A stretch of 64,000 nucleotides of DNA from Bacteroides sp. CAG:545 (GCA_000432515.1 HF996056.1:11013-75012), one strand, 5' to 3'. Shown: positions 8,253 through 15,929, counted from the first letter of the stretch. Notes: generated by a model from the letters alone, not told the origin. Translations and numbers: made by a program.

Positions 8253-8361
8253 CACTAACTTCTGTGAGTCTGCATGGATGTTTAGTTTTTTGCGGTGCGA
8301 GGCTGTCCTGCTCGCTACTATGATACTTATTACTGAGTACGGTTGACTCAAAATGCTCAGT

Positions 8362-8444
8362 TTGTCCGTAAACATGTGGTGTTTCACGGATAAGTATTTC
8401 AAAATCAACAACTTGTCCGTGAGAAGGCGGGTTTTCACGGATAA
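8362..8444. repeat. Pair of similar hairpins 51 bp apart
   Basis: TTGTCCGT...TTTCACGGATAA occurs at 8362-8393 and again at 8413-8444. Each copy can fold on itself through TCCGT(G)/(C)ACGGA. The pair lies between the two 122-bp repeats. Confidence 0.7.
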
Positions 8445-8543
8445 AATCCATTCTGTGAGACAACGATTATCAGGAATAGCAGAGGGGCCACAAATAATGC
8501 GGTGAGTTACGTGGAATGAGGCAAACACAGCGTTGAATTGAAT

Positions 8544-8711
8544 CGAACAACCTGCATGTCGTAATTTAGCGTATGGTACTGAGTGTCAGGTAGATATGAC
8601 GAGTAGCCAAATGCAGGCTATGTGAAAAAGTGGGTAACTTGGCTTTTGCTTTATCTACTAACTGGTTGTGAATCAATGTTTTCGTCTGTTGCGCCAATTT
8701 CAGGTTGTTCG
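8544..8711. repeat. 122-bp direct repeat copy B, inside a unit with 11-bp inverted ends
   Basis: Copy B spans 8544-8665. It starts with CGAACAACCTG (8544-8554), and the exact reverse complement CAGGTTGTTCG is found at 8701-8711. The 168-bp unit thus has perfect 11-bp terminal inverted repeats and no coding capacity, like a miniature inverted-repeat element. No target-site duplication is obvious. Confidence 0.6.
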
Positions 8712-8836
8712 GTTTTTCTCTCTGATCATGCCACATTTCCCGATTTCATTTCGCTTCCATAAAAGTTTATTCTTTTGGTAAACTTTTTTCAGGATGATAC
8801 ATTGGGTGCGACGCGTAAATTGCTGATTATTACCGC

Positions 8837-8885
8837 TTTAGGCATTTTCAGAGTTGTGAAAACATCAACTCTGAAAATGCCTAAA
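8837..8885. repeat. Perfect 20-bp stem palindrome
   Basis: The 20 bases at 8837-8856 (beginning TTTAGGCATTTTC) are perfectly complementary to 8866-8885, with a 9-nt loop TGAAAACAT. No T tract follows, so it does not look like a simple terminator. Confidence 0.85.
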
Positions 8886-8951
8886 CATCTGTTGCTCAGT
8901 GGTTTACAGGTTGCGCTTGCTGGGGCCGTGTTGTGGCGCTGGCAAGCCGAG

Positions 8952-9011
8952 CAGCGGCATGGCCCGCGGCGAATTGCGAAGCACCCTGAGCTGAGCGGGC
9001 TCTTGCCGCTG
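8952..9011. repeat. REP-like palindromic element, copy 2
   Basis: CAGCGGCATGGCCCGC at the left is the near-perfect inverted match of GCGGGCTCTTGCCGCTG at the right, around the core GGCGAATTGCGAAGCAC. This copy is better paired than copy 1 at 5628-5686. Confidence 0.75.
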
Positions 9012-9134
9012 CCGGCATGCAAAGTACAGTCGTCAGAATTGAGTCTCTTATGTCTGAACGATCTGCGTGTCAGAGGTGCTGAAAAAGACCTTGCCGCTGC
9101 CGGGGCGGGTGGGAACTCCTAGATCGAAACCAAG

Positions 9135-9350
9135 GGATCCAAGATGGGATCCAAGATAGGATCCAAGATAGGATCCAAGATAGGATCCCAGATGGAGCTC
9201 AGATGGAAGCAAATGATGCCAAGATGGAATCCAAGATGGAGCTCAGACGGAAGCAAAGGGATCCCAGATGGAATCCCAGGAGGAGCTCAGATGGAATCAA
9301 AGGAAGCAAAGGAATCCAAGATTGGCTCCCAAGAACGAAACCAAGGAATC
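9135..9350. repeat. Purine-rich nested tandem repeat (12-bp and 44-bp units)
   Basis: Five consecutive 12-bp units GGATCCAAGATA (with small changes) occupy 9135-9194. They are followed by 44-bp units starting GAGCTCAGATGGAAGC at 9195 and 9239 and a diverged third at 9283. The plus strand is almost entirely G/A with GGATCC, GAGCTC and GGAATCC words. The 12-bp phase would encode repeated GSKI, but there is no ribosome site or known protein. Confidence 0.85.
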
Positions 9351-9393
9351 CCAAGATCGAATCCAAGCAATCCCCGAGGAATTCCCAGGCACA

Positions 9394-9427
9394 TAAAAAG
9401 ACCGGCCATAACTGGTCGGTCTTTAAA
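9394..9427 (-). terminator. Terminator of the rpsF-rpsR-rplI operon
   Basis: AAAGACCGGCCA at 9397-9408 pairs with TGGTCGGTCTTT at 9413-9424 (one G-T pair, 4-nt loop). On the minus strand it is followed by a T run. It lies about 20 bp after the rplI stop. Confidence 0.88.
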
Positions 9428-9447
9428 ATCTATCGCGAACTGAATGA

Positions 9448-9894
9448 TTATTCAGCTACAACTTCAAATGAGAAAGTGCCCTTTACATTCTTGTAGCACT
9501 TGACTTCAGCCTCGTAAGTTCCGAGAACCTTAACATCCTTGGAAAGGATTACGATGTCTTTCTTGTCAACCTCAACACCAGCAGCAACGAGTGCGTCTGC
9601 GAGCTGAGCTGTAGTTACAGAACCGTAAATCTTGCCGTTTTCGCTGACCTTGACAGCAACCTTGACTGCAACTGCTGCAACCTTGGCTGCAAGAGCCTCA
9701 GCGTCTGCGATAAGTTTGGCCTCTTTGTGAGCTCTCTGGCGAACTGTCTCAGCGTGCTGCTTCTTTGCAGACTCAGTAGCGAGAATAGCGTAGCCCTGAG
9801 GGATAAGATAATTAAGAGCGTATCCGGATTTTACCTTAACGATTTCGTCTGCGTGACCGAGGTTGGCCACTTCTTTCTTCAAAATAATTTCCAT
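9448..9894 (-). CDS. rplI: 50S ribosomal protein bL9
   Basis: The 148-residue protein is standard for bL9. The N-terminal RNA-binding domain starts MEIILKKEVANLGHADEIV and contains the conserved VKSGYALNYLIPQGYAI stretch, followed by the long connecting helix (ESAKKQHAETVRQRAHKEAK) and a C-terminal domain. bL9 binds 23S rRNA near the L1 stalk base and supports reading-frame fidelity. It is the last gene of the rpsF-rpsR-rplI operon, 15 bp after rpsR, and is followed by a strong terminator. Confidence 0.97.
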   Translation of the reverse strand: MEIILKKEVANLGHADEIVKVKSGYALNYLIPQGYAILATESAKKQHAETVRQRAHKEAKLIADAEALAAKVAAVAVKVAVKVSENGKIYGSVTTAQLADALVAAGVEVDKKDIVILSKDVKVLGTYEAEVKCYKNVKGTFSFEVVAE

Positions 9895-9909
9895 ATTACT
9901 GTCTCCTGA

Positions 9910-10194
9910 TTATTTAAGAAGGTCTGTTACGTATGGGAGAAGCGCAAGTGAGCGTGCTCTCTTGACAGCCTGAGCGACTTTTCTCTGGAATTTGAGAGAA
10001 GTTCCGGTGATACGGCGAGGAAGGATTTTTCCCTGCTCGTTCAGGAATTTCTTAAGGAACTCAGGATCCTTGTAATCTACATATTTGATACCTGCTCTCT
10101 TGAAACGGCAGTATTTTTTCTTTCTAACCTCTACAGTTGGAGGGTTCAGATAACGGATTTCGTTATTCTGCTGTGCATTGTTTGTCTGTGCCAT
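9910..10194 (-). CDS. rpsR: 30S ribosomal protein bS18
   Basis: The 94-residue protein carries the bS18 signature KKKYCRFKRAGIKYVDYKDP and the conserved C-terminal PRRITGTSLKFQRKVAQAVK then RARSLALLPY. The single cysteine in the YCRF motif is kept, so the zinc-type site is partial as in many C- forms. bS18 forms a dimer with bS6 on the 30S platform. The gene lies 18 bp after rpsF in the conserved order S6-S18-L9. Confidence 0.97.
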   Translation of the reverse strand: MAQTNNAQQNNEIRYLNPPTVEVRKKKYCRFKRAGIKYVDYKDPEFLKKFLNEQGKILPRRITGTSLKFQRKVAQAVKRARSLALLPYVTDLLK

Positions 10195-10212
10195 AATTCT
10201 TTCCTCCGTAAA

Positions 10213-10578
10213 TTATTCTGCAACCTCAGCTGACTTTGCAGCAGCCTTAGCCTGCTTGTTGGCTCTTCTCTTCTCAGCATAAGCGACTGCGTCTCTGTCG
10301 AGAGCGACTGTGAGGAATCTGATGATTCTCTCGTCACGGTGATACTGGGTTTCAAGCTTTCCGATGAACTCAGGGTTAGCTTTGAATTCGATCAGGTGAT
10401 AGAATCCTGATGTCTTGTGCTGGATAGGGTAAGCAAGCTGCTTCAGACCCCAATCTTCTTCGTACACAACTTCGCCACCATGTTTGGTGATGTAGTCGAC
10501 GTACTTGGCAACCGCTTCCTTCATCTGAGCCTCAGATAAAACGGGAGTTGCAATGAAAACGGTCTCGTACTGTTTCAT
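10213..10578 (-). CDS. rpsF: 30S ribosomal protein bS6
   Basis: The 121-residue protein starts MKQYETVFIATPVLSEAQ and contains the bS6 motifs YEEDWGLKQLAYPIQHKTSG and FYHLIEFKANPEFIGKLE, ending in an alanine/lysine-rich tail. bS6 pairs with bS18 in the 30S platform. It is the first gene of the operon. The ~60-nt leader shows no clear S6:S18 autoregulatory hairpin. A -7 element TAaaTTTG is present at 10638-10645. Confidence 0.97.
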   Translation of the reverse strand: MKQYETVFIATPVLSEAQMKEAVAKYVDYITKHGGEVVYEEDWGLKQLAYPIQHKTSGFYHLIEFKANPEFIGKLETQYHRDERIIRFLTVALDRDAVAYAEKRRANKQAKAAAKSAEVAE

Positions 10579-10637
10579 ACTTTTAATTTTGTTTGTTAAT
10601 TAATACTTCCTTGAGTGCACAATGCGCAAAAGGACTG

Positions 10638-10645
10638 CAAATTTA
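10638..10645 (-). promoter_or_regulatory. -7 element of the rpsF operon promoter
   Basis: Minus strand TAAATTTG matches TAnnTTTG and lies 60 bp before the rpsF ATG. A matching -33 TTTG at the usual distance is not clear. Confidence 0.55.
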
Positions 10646-10728
10646 GTCATTTTTTGTTTTATATCAATACCTTTCGCAAGTTTATTTTATTTTCCGGCAT
10701 TTTCCGGCGAATAATGGCGAATAATTAT

Positions 10729-10736
10729 TACATTTG
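10729..10736 (+). promoter_or_regulatory. -7 element of the gmd promoter
   Basis: TACATTTG matches the Bacteroidota -7 consensus 25 bp before the gmd ATG. Direct repeats TTTTCCGGC (x2) and GCGAATAAT (x2) lie in the 45 bp upstream and could be a binding site. Confidence 0.6.
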
Positions 10737-10761
10737 AGTTTTGAACAATGACAGGAAAACT

Positions 10762-11850
10762 ATGAAAACAGCATTGATAACGGGAATAGCAGGGCAGGAC
10801 GGATCTTATCTTGCGGAACTTCTCCTCGAAAAAGGCTACGATGTGCATGGCGTGATACGTCGCTCGTCAGTGGATTTCCGCGAAAGGATCGCCCACCTGG
10901 AAGGACGCCCGCATTTTCATCTGCATTATGCCGACATGACCGACTCGATGAGCCTGGTTCAGGTGGTAGGACGTGTGCGTCCCGATGAAATATACAATCT
11001 CGCGGCCCAGAGCCACGTCCAGGTCAGTTTCGACTCGCCGGAATATACGGCCAATGTAGATGCTACCGGAGTCCTCCGCGTACTGGAAGCCATCCGTCAA
11101 TGCGGTTTGGAAAAGACCTGCCGTATGTATCAGGCCTCCACATCCGAGTTGTACGGAAAAGTAGAGGAAGTGCCTCAGAATGAGAACACTCCGTTCCATC
11201 CTTATTCCCCTTATGCAGTCGCCAAACTCTACGGCTTCTGGATAGTGAAGGAATATCGTGAGGCGTATGGCATGTTCTGCTGCTCGGGAATCCTGTTCAA
11301 TCATGAGTCCGAAAGACGTGGCGAGACCTTCGTTACTCGCAAGATTACACTTGCCGCGGCACGCATTGCCCAGGGCAAGCAGGAGAAACTCTATCTCGGC
11401 AACCTGTCCTCACTGAGAGACTGGGGCTATGCCAAGGACTATGTGGAATGTATGTGGCTCATCCTCCAGCACGAGAAGCCTGAGGATTTCGTGATAGCGA
11501 CAGGCGTGCAGCACAGCGTAAGGGAGTTCTGCTACCTGGCATTCAAGCACGTGGGCATTGACCTCGAATTTGTCGGCGAAGGCGCTGACGAAAAAGGCAT
11601 TGACAAGAAAACGGGGAAAGTCATCGTCGAGGTGTCACCGGATTTCTACCGTCCTACAGACGTCGTGAATCTCTGGGGCGACCCTACGAAAGCGAAGGCG
11701 GAACTCGGCTGGAACCCTGCCAAGACATCATTTGAAGAACTCGTGAAGATAATGGTCGATGCCGACATGGCCAAGGTCGCCGGGGACAATGCCAGTGAAA
11801 AAGTCCGCACGAACCTCGTGGAATACCTCGAAAAAGGCATCGTAAAATAA
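10762..11850 (+). CDS. gmd: GDP-mannose 4,6-dehydratase
   Basis: The protein has 362 residues from ATG 10762; the upstream TTG extension is unlikely because the Rossmann strand starts at once (MKTALITGIAGQDGSYLAE, with the glycine-rich GxxGxxG motif). The catalytic triad of this short-chain dehydrogenase family is visible: Thr/Ser in ASTSELYGK, Glu in SELYGKVEE and YxxxK in YAVAKLYG. The NHESERRGETFVTRK segment is diagnostic of Gmd. It converts GDP-mannose to GDP-4-keto-6-deoxymannose in the cytoplasm, the first step to GDP-L-fucose. The next gene on the same strand, 38 bp on, is fcl, which completes the pathway. Confidence 0.97.
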   Translation: MKTALITGIAGQDGSYLAELLLEKGYDVHGVIRRSSVDFRERIAHLEGRPHFHLHYADMTDSMSLVQVVGRVRPDEIYNLAAQSHVQVSFDSPEYTANVDATGVLRVLEAIRQCGLEKTCRMYQASTSELYGKVEEVPQNENTPFHPYSPYAVAKLYGFWIVKEYREAYGMFCCSGILFNHESERRGETFVTRKITLAAARIAQGKQEKLYLGNLSSLRDWGYAKDYVECMWLILQHEKPEDFVIATGVQHSVREFCYLAFKHVGIDLEFVGEGADEKGIDKKTGKVIVEVSPDFYRPTDVVNLWGDPTKAKAELGWNPAKTSFEELVKIMVDADMAKVAGDNASEKVRTNLVEYLEKGIVK

Positions 11851-11888
11851 TCGTAAAGAAGCACGTAAAATACGTAAAACAACTGGAA

Positions 11889-13094
11889 ATGCTCGACAGG
11901 AACAGCAAAATATATGTCGCGGGGCACAGAGGCCTCGTGGGCTCTGCAATCTGGAACAATCTCCTGAGCCGCGGTTATACGAACCTTGTTGGCCGGACCC
12001 ACAGCGAACTGGATCTGACCGACCAGTATGCCGTGGAACGCTTCTTCGATGAAGAAAAACCGGATGCGGTGGTGCTGGCGGCAGCATTCGTGGGCGGAAT
12101 CATGGCCAATTCATTGTACCGTGCGGATTTCATAATGCAGAATATGAAGATGCAGTGCAATGTCATAAGCAATGCCTACCGCTGCGGAGTGAAGAAGCTG
12201 CTCTTCCTCGGTTCCACCTGCATCTATCCGAAAAATGCGCCTCAGCCGATGAAGGAGGACGCCCTGCTGACCTCACCGCTTGAATATACCAATGAAGAGT
12301 ATGCGATAGCGAAAATCGCAGGCCTGAAGATGTGCGAGAGCTACAACCTCCAGTACGGAACGAATTACATCGCCGTCATGCCGACCAACCTTTACGGGCC
12401 GAATGACAACTTCCATCTGGAGAACAGCCACGTGATGCCGGCGATGATGAGGAAAATCTACCTCGCAAAACTGCTGCACGCCCGCGATTGGCATGCCATC
12501 GGAACGGATATGGACCGCCGCCCGATAAATCCGGACAATAAGCTCCGCGCCATCATCGGCGAGGGTAATGTGGACGGCTCAAACCCGCGCGAAAGGATAT
12601 TGGAAGCATTGGCATTCTACGGAATCAGCGACAATAAAGTAGTGCTCTGGGGCACGGGAAAGCCGCTTCGCGAGTTCCTCTGGAGCGAAGACATGGCTGA
12701 CGCCAGCGTACATGTCCTGCTCAATGTGGATTTCAGCGACATCATCGGCATTGACAAATACAGTTCAGTCTTCTACGGCGCGAGAACCGACGGGGCAGTG
12801 AACCGCAACAACAGTGAAGGACGCGGCGGAGCGATTCCGTCTCTCGGCGAGATCAGGAATTGCCATATCAATGTCGGTACAGGTAAAGAACTGACTATCC
12901 GCGAGTTGTCTTCACTCGTGGCTGATGCGGTAGGCTTTGGAGGTGAAATAGTGTTCGACGAATCCAAGCCGGACGGAACCCCGCGCAAACTCATTGACGT
13001 CTCCAAACTCCACAGCCTCGGCTGGCATCACAAAGTGGAAATCGACGAAGGAGTACGCAGGCTGTTCGACTGGTACAGATCCACATTGGCATAG
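11889..13094 (+). CDS. fcl: GDP-L-fucose synthase
   Basis: The 401-residue protein starts with the NADP-binding motif VAGHRGLVGSAIW and has the active-site LGSTCIYPK and YAIAK (YxxxK) motifs. It epimerises and reduces GDP-4-keto-6-deoxymannose to GDP-L-fucose. It is about 80 residues longer than the enterobacterial enzyme because of an insertion around residues 195-305 (DMDRRPINPDNKLRAIIGEG and DKYSSVFYGARTDGAVNRNN), as in other Bacteroidales. It forms an operon with gmd. Its last 67 bp overlap the 3' end of the convergent rfbB, an unusual arrangement discussed as a finding. Confidence 0.96.
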   Translation: MLDRNSKIYVAGHRGLVGSAIWNNLLSRGYTNLVGRTHSELDLTDQYAVERFFDEEKPDAVVLAAAFVGGIMANSLYRADFIMQNMKMQCNVISNAYRCGVKKLLFLGSTCIYPKNAPQPMKEDALLTSPLEYTNEEYAIAKIAGLKMCESYNLQYGTNYIAVMPTNLYGPNDNFHLENSHVMPAMMRKIYLAKLLHARDWHAIGTDMDRRPINPDNKLRAIIGEGNVDGSNPRERILEALAFYGISDNKVVLWGTGKPLREFLWSEDMADASVHVLLNVDFSDIIGIDKYSSVFYGARTDGAVNRNNSEGRGGAIPSLGEIRNCHINVGTGKELTIRELSSLVADAVGFGGEIVFDESKPDGTPRKLIDVSKLHSLGWHHKVEIDEGVRRLFDWYRSTLA

Positions 13095-14269
13095 ACCTCG
13101 TACATCTTTTCGTAGTACTTCTGGTAGTCGCCGCTGGTGACATTGTCCAGCCAGTCCTGATGCTCAAGATACCACTTGACGGTCTTTTCTATGCCCTCCT
13201 CGAACTGAAGTGAAGGCTCCCATCCGAGTTCCCTCTGGAGCTTTCTCGAGTCAATGGCATAGCGCATATCGTGGCCCTTTCTGTCGGTCACGAAAGTAAT
13301 CAAGTCATTGTCAGCACCTTCCTCACGGCCGAGCAGCCTGTCCGTAGTCGCGATCAGGACCTTGATGATGTCAATGTTCTTCCACTCGTTGAACCCTCCT
13401 ATATTATAGGTATCGGCGACCTTTCCCTTATGGAAGATAAGGTCAATGGCCCTCGCGTGGTCTTCCACATACAGCCAGTCACGCACATTCTCTCCGGTGC
13501 CATAGACGGGGAGCGGCTTGCGGTGGCGTATATTGTTGATGAACAGAGGAATAAGCTTTTCCGGGAACTGGTACGGACCATAGTTGTTCGAGCAGTTCGT
13601 AACAATCGTCGGCATACCGTATGTGTCGTGGAACGCCCTCACGAAATGGTCTGACGATGCCTTGGACGCAGAGTATGGCGAATGAGGCTGATATTTGGTC
13701 TCCTCCGTGAAGAACTCCTGCCCGTAAGCATGGTGGTGCGCGGACGATGCCTTGGTGGAAAATGGAGTCTCGATGCCCTGAGGGTCAGTGAGTTCCAGTG
13801 CGCCGTAAACCTCGTCCGTAGAAATATGGTAGAACCGGCAATCTGTGCACACTTCGTCTCCATCTGCATTGACACGGCTCATCTTCCACGGCTCCTTCTG
13901 GCTCTCCCAGAAGATTTTGGCGGCCTGAAGCATTGACAATGTGCCCATTACATTGGTCCGCGCGAAAGTGAACGGGTCCTTGATTGAGCGGTCCACGTGC
14001 GATTCCGCGGCGAGATGGATGATGCCGTCCACATCGTAGCGCCTGAGCGTCTGGAGAACCGTCTCGAAGTCGCAGATGTCCGCCTTGAGGAACGTGTAGT
14101 TCGGCCTGTCCTTGATGTCGTCGAGGTTCGCCAGGTTTCCGGCATAGGTGAGCTTATCAATGTTGATGATGTGATAATCAGGATATTTGTTCACAAACAG
14201 TCTGACGACGTGGCTTCCGATGAAACCTGCGCCGCCTGTGATGACAATCGCTCTGCTGTAATGCTTCAT
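13028..14269 (-). CDS. rfbB: dTDP-glucose 4,6-dehydratase
   Basis: The protein has 413 residues. Rossmann motif TGGAGFIGSHVV, AAESHVDRSI, the catalytic STDEVYG (Thr-Asp-Glu) and YSASKASSDH (YxxxK) are all present, along with NNYGPYQFPEKLIPL and VRDWLYVEDH. It converts dTDP-glucose to dTDP-4-keto-6-deoxyglucose for rhamnose synthesis. The usual ending, YYEKMY plus two or three residues, is followed here by ~22 extra residues (EVYANVDLYQSNSLRTPSSI to the end) encoded by the antisense of the fcl 3' end. The normal stop codon has evidently been lost, so the tail is probably neutral or harmful extra sequence. It is downstream of rfbC with a 5-bp gap. Confidence 0.95.
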   Translation of the reverse strand: MKHYSRAIVITGGAGFIGSHVVRLFVNKYPDYHIINIDKLTYAGNLANLDDIKDRPNYTFLKADICDFETVLQTLRRYDVDGIIHLAAESHVDRSIKDPFTFARTNVMGTLSMLQAAKIFWESQKEPWKMSRVNADGDEVCTDCRFYHISTDEVYGALELTDPQGIETPFSTKASSAHHHAYGQEFFTEETKYQPHSPYSASKASSDHFVRAFHDTYGMPTIVTNCSNNYGPYQFPEKLIPLFINNIRHRKPLPVYGTGENVRDWLYVEDHARAIDLIFHKGKVADTYNIGGFNEWKNIDIIKVLIATTDRLLGREEGADNDLITFVTDRKGHDMRYAIDSRKLQRELGWEPSLQFEEGIEKTVKWYLEHQDWLDNVTSGDYQKYYEKMYEVYANVDLYQSNSLRTPSSISTL

Positions 14270-14274
14270 ATCTC

Positions 14275-14841
14275 TTAAAATTCTGTTCCTTTTCTGAACG
14301 GTGTGACAAAGTCTTTCAGGAGAGGATGTCTGGTGTCCTTTTCGCTCAATATGGCCACCTCCTGCGGGACTTTCCAGTCGATTCCGAGGCTGCTGTCCAG
14401 GATGCTTATGCCGCCGTCCGCCTCAGGATGGTAGAAATTGTCGCATTTGTACTGGAACAATGCCTTTTCGCTCAGCACTGCAAATCCGTGTGCAAATCCG
14501 TGCGGGATGAAGAGCTGCCTGTGGTTTTCCTCGGAAAGTTCCACTGCTACGTGCTTTCCGTAGGTAGGCGAACCCTCCCTGATGTCCACTGCCACGTCCA
14601 GAACCGTACCCATCACGCAGCGTACCAGTTTGCTCTGTGCATATGGCGGTCTCTGGAAATGGAGCCCCCTCATTACACCATAAGAAGACAATGACTCATT
14701 GTCCTGTACAAATACCACGTGGCCGATTTTCTCGTCGAACTCTCTCTGCGAGAAACTTTCGAAGAAATATCCGCGCCCGTCCCTGAAAATTTTCGGCTCA
14801 ATGACATAAACGCCCTCGAGTTCCGTCTTTATCACATCCAT
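14275..14841 (-). CDS. rfbC: dTDP-4-dehydrorhamnose 3,5-epimerase
   Basis: The protein has 188 residues from ATG 14841; the open frame extends 60 codons further upstream, but that part crosses the rfbA start and has no similarity, so it is not used. The cupin enzyme shows PKIFRDGRGYFFESF, the catalytic His in VMRGLHFQ, and VRCVMGTVLDVAVDIR and FIPHGFAHGFAVLSE. It epimerises C3 and C5 of dTDP-4-keto-6-deoxyglucose. It is transcribed with rfbB and is divergent from rfbA over 88 bp. A minus-strand TAtaTTTG (14868-14875) is the likely -7 element. Confidence 0.96.
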   Translation of the reverse strand: MDVIKTELEGVYVIEPKIFRDGRGYFFESFSQREFDEKIGHVVFVQDNESLSSYGVMRGLHFQRPPYAQSKLVRCVMGTVLDVAVDIREGSPTYGKHVAVELSEENHRQLFIPHGFAHGFAVLSEKALFQYKCDNFYHPEADGGISILDSSLGIDWKVPQEVAILSEKDTRHPLLKDFVTPFRKGTEF

Positions 14842-14867
14842 TTTCTCAATTCTTATTGCGTCAGAAA

Positions 14868-14912
14868 CAAATATAATAATTATATTCGCTGAATCTGTAA
14901 CAATATGTAACA
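14868..14912. promoter_or_regulatory. Divergent rfbC/rfbA promoter region
   Basis: TATATTTG on the minus strand (14868-14875) fits the -7 element for rfbC. A tandem TGTAACAAT repeat at about 14896-14914 lies in front of rfbA and could be a regulator site or part of its promoter. Confidence 0.45.
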
Positions 14913-14929
14913 ATTTAAATGATTTTTCG

Positions 14930-15811
14930 ATGAAAGGGATTGTTTTGGCAGGTGGCAGCGGTACTCGTCTGTATCCTATAACCAAGGGAATAAGCAAGCA
15001 GCTCATCCCGATATATGACAAGCCTATGATTTATTACCCTATTTCCGTGCTCATGCTTGCCGGAATCAGGGAAATACTCATAATCTCCACGCCCCAGGAT
15101 CTGCCGGGCTTCCGTCGCCTCTTGGAGGACGGCAGCCAGTTCGGAGTCCATTTCGAATATGCCGAGCAGCCTTCGCCGGACGGTCTGGCACAGGCATTCA
15201 TAATAGGTGAGGAATTCATCGGAAAAGACGATGTGTGCATGGTGCTGGGAGACAATATCTTCTACGGTTCCGGCTTTACCGGAATGCTCAGGGATACCGT
15301 CTCATTGGTCGAAAATCACTCCGAGGCCTGCGTTTTCGGCTATCAGGTAAGTGATCCCAAGCGTTACGGCGTGGCTGAATTCGACGCGGAAGGAAAGTGC
15401 CTGAGCATCGAGGAAAAACCGGAGAATCCCAAGAGCAATTATGCGGTGGTAGGCCTGTATTTCTATCCGAATGAAGTGGTGGAAGTGGCCAAGAACGTGC
15501 GCCCTTCAGCGAGGGGAGAACTGGAGATAACATCTGTGAATCAGGAGTTCTTGTCCAGGGGAAAGCTCCATGTCAAGACTCTCCAGCGCGGTTTCGCCTG
15601 GCTTGATACAGGCACCCACGAGTCTCTTTCGGAAGCGTCCACATTCGTGGAGGTGATAGAAAAACGCCAGGGCCTGAAGATCGCCTGCCTCGAGGACATC
15701 GCATATAATAACGGCTGGATAACCAGAGAGAAACTCGTGGAGGTAGCAGCCCCGATGGCGAAGAATGACTATGGCCAATATCTTCTGCGTCTTGCAGGTG
15801 AGCTGAAGTAG
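14930..15811 (+). CDS. rfbA: Glucose-1-phosphate thymidylyltransferase
   Basis: The 293-residue protein has the nucleotide-binding motif LAGGSGTRLYPITKGISKQL, the sugar-phosphate site PMIYYPISVLMLAGI, and LGDNIFYGSG with the metal-binding Asp. FAWLDTGTHESL follows later. It makes dTDP-glucose from dTTP and glucose-1-phosphate, the first step of dTDP-rhamnose synthesis. It is divergent from rfbC-rfbB. No rfbD is present in this window, so the last step must be encoded elsewhere. A strong terminator follows. Confidence 0.97.
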   Translation: MKGIVLAGGSGTRLYPITKGISKQLIPIYDKPMIYYPISVLMLAGIREILIISTPQDLPGFRRLLEDGSQFGVHFEYAEQPSPDGLAQAFIIGEEFIGKDDVCMVLGDNIFYGSGFTGMLRDTVSLVENHSEACVFGYQVSDPKRYGVAEFDAEGKCLSIEEKPENPKSNYAVVGLYFYPNEVVEVAKNVRPSARGELEITSVNQEFLSRGKLHVKTLQRGFAWLDTGTHESLSEASTFVEVIEKRQGLKIACLEDIAYNNGWITREKLVEVAAPMAKNDYGQYLLRLAGELK

Positions 15812-15856
15812 CGGCTCTGACAAGAACACCGTTCCGGTAATCGACAGTACAACATA

Positions 15857-15896
15857 AAAATCGCCGCGAAGCAGACAACTGACTTCGCGGCGGTTT
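15857..15896. terminator. Terminator between rfbA and the M16 peptidase gene
   Basis: AAATCGCCGCGAAG pairs with CTTCGCGGCGGTTT, with an 11-nt loop. It sits between convergent genes and has A/T tracts on both sides, so it can act in both directions. Confidence 0.88.
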
Positions 15897-15929
15897 CAAT
15901 TATGGGCGGCAGAGCGCCGCCCCGTATCA

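Larger units (their letters stand above)
8097..9393. other. 1.3-kb non-coding repeat-rich stretch
   Basis: No credible gene on either strand. The region is filled with the 122-bp repeats, paired hairpins, a 20-bp palindrome, a REP-like element and a purine-rich tandem repeat, each listed separately. Open frames inside it follow the repeats and have no recognisable domain. Confidence 0.7.

Noticed and set aside
9135..9350. CRISPR array
   Set aside because: The units are contiguous 12- and 44-bp tandem repeats with no unique spacers, and there are no cas genes.
9144..9443. A 99-residue ORF with GSKI repeats inside the purine-rich tandem repeat
   Set aside because: No ribosome site, no continuing domain, and it runs through the terminator hairpin of the ribosomal operon. 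The repeat explains the open frame.
10579..10640. S6:S18 autoregulatory RNA in the rpsF leader
   Set aside because: The leader has a weak GCGCA/TGC hairpin but not the bulged hairpin with conserved CCG needed for that motif.
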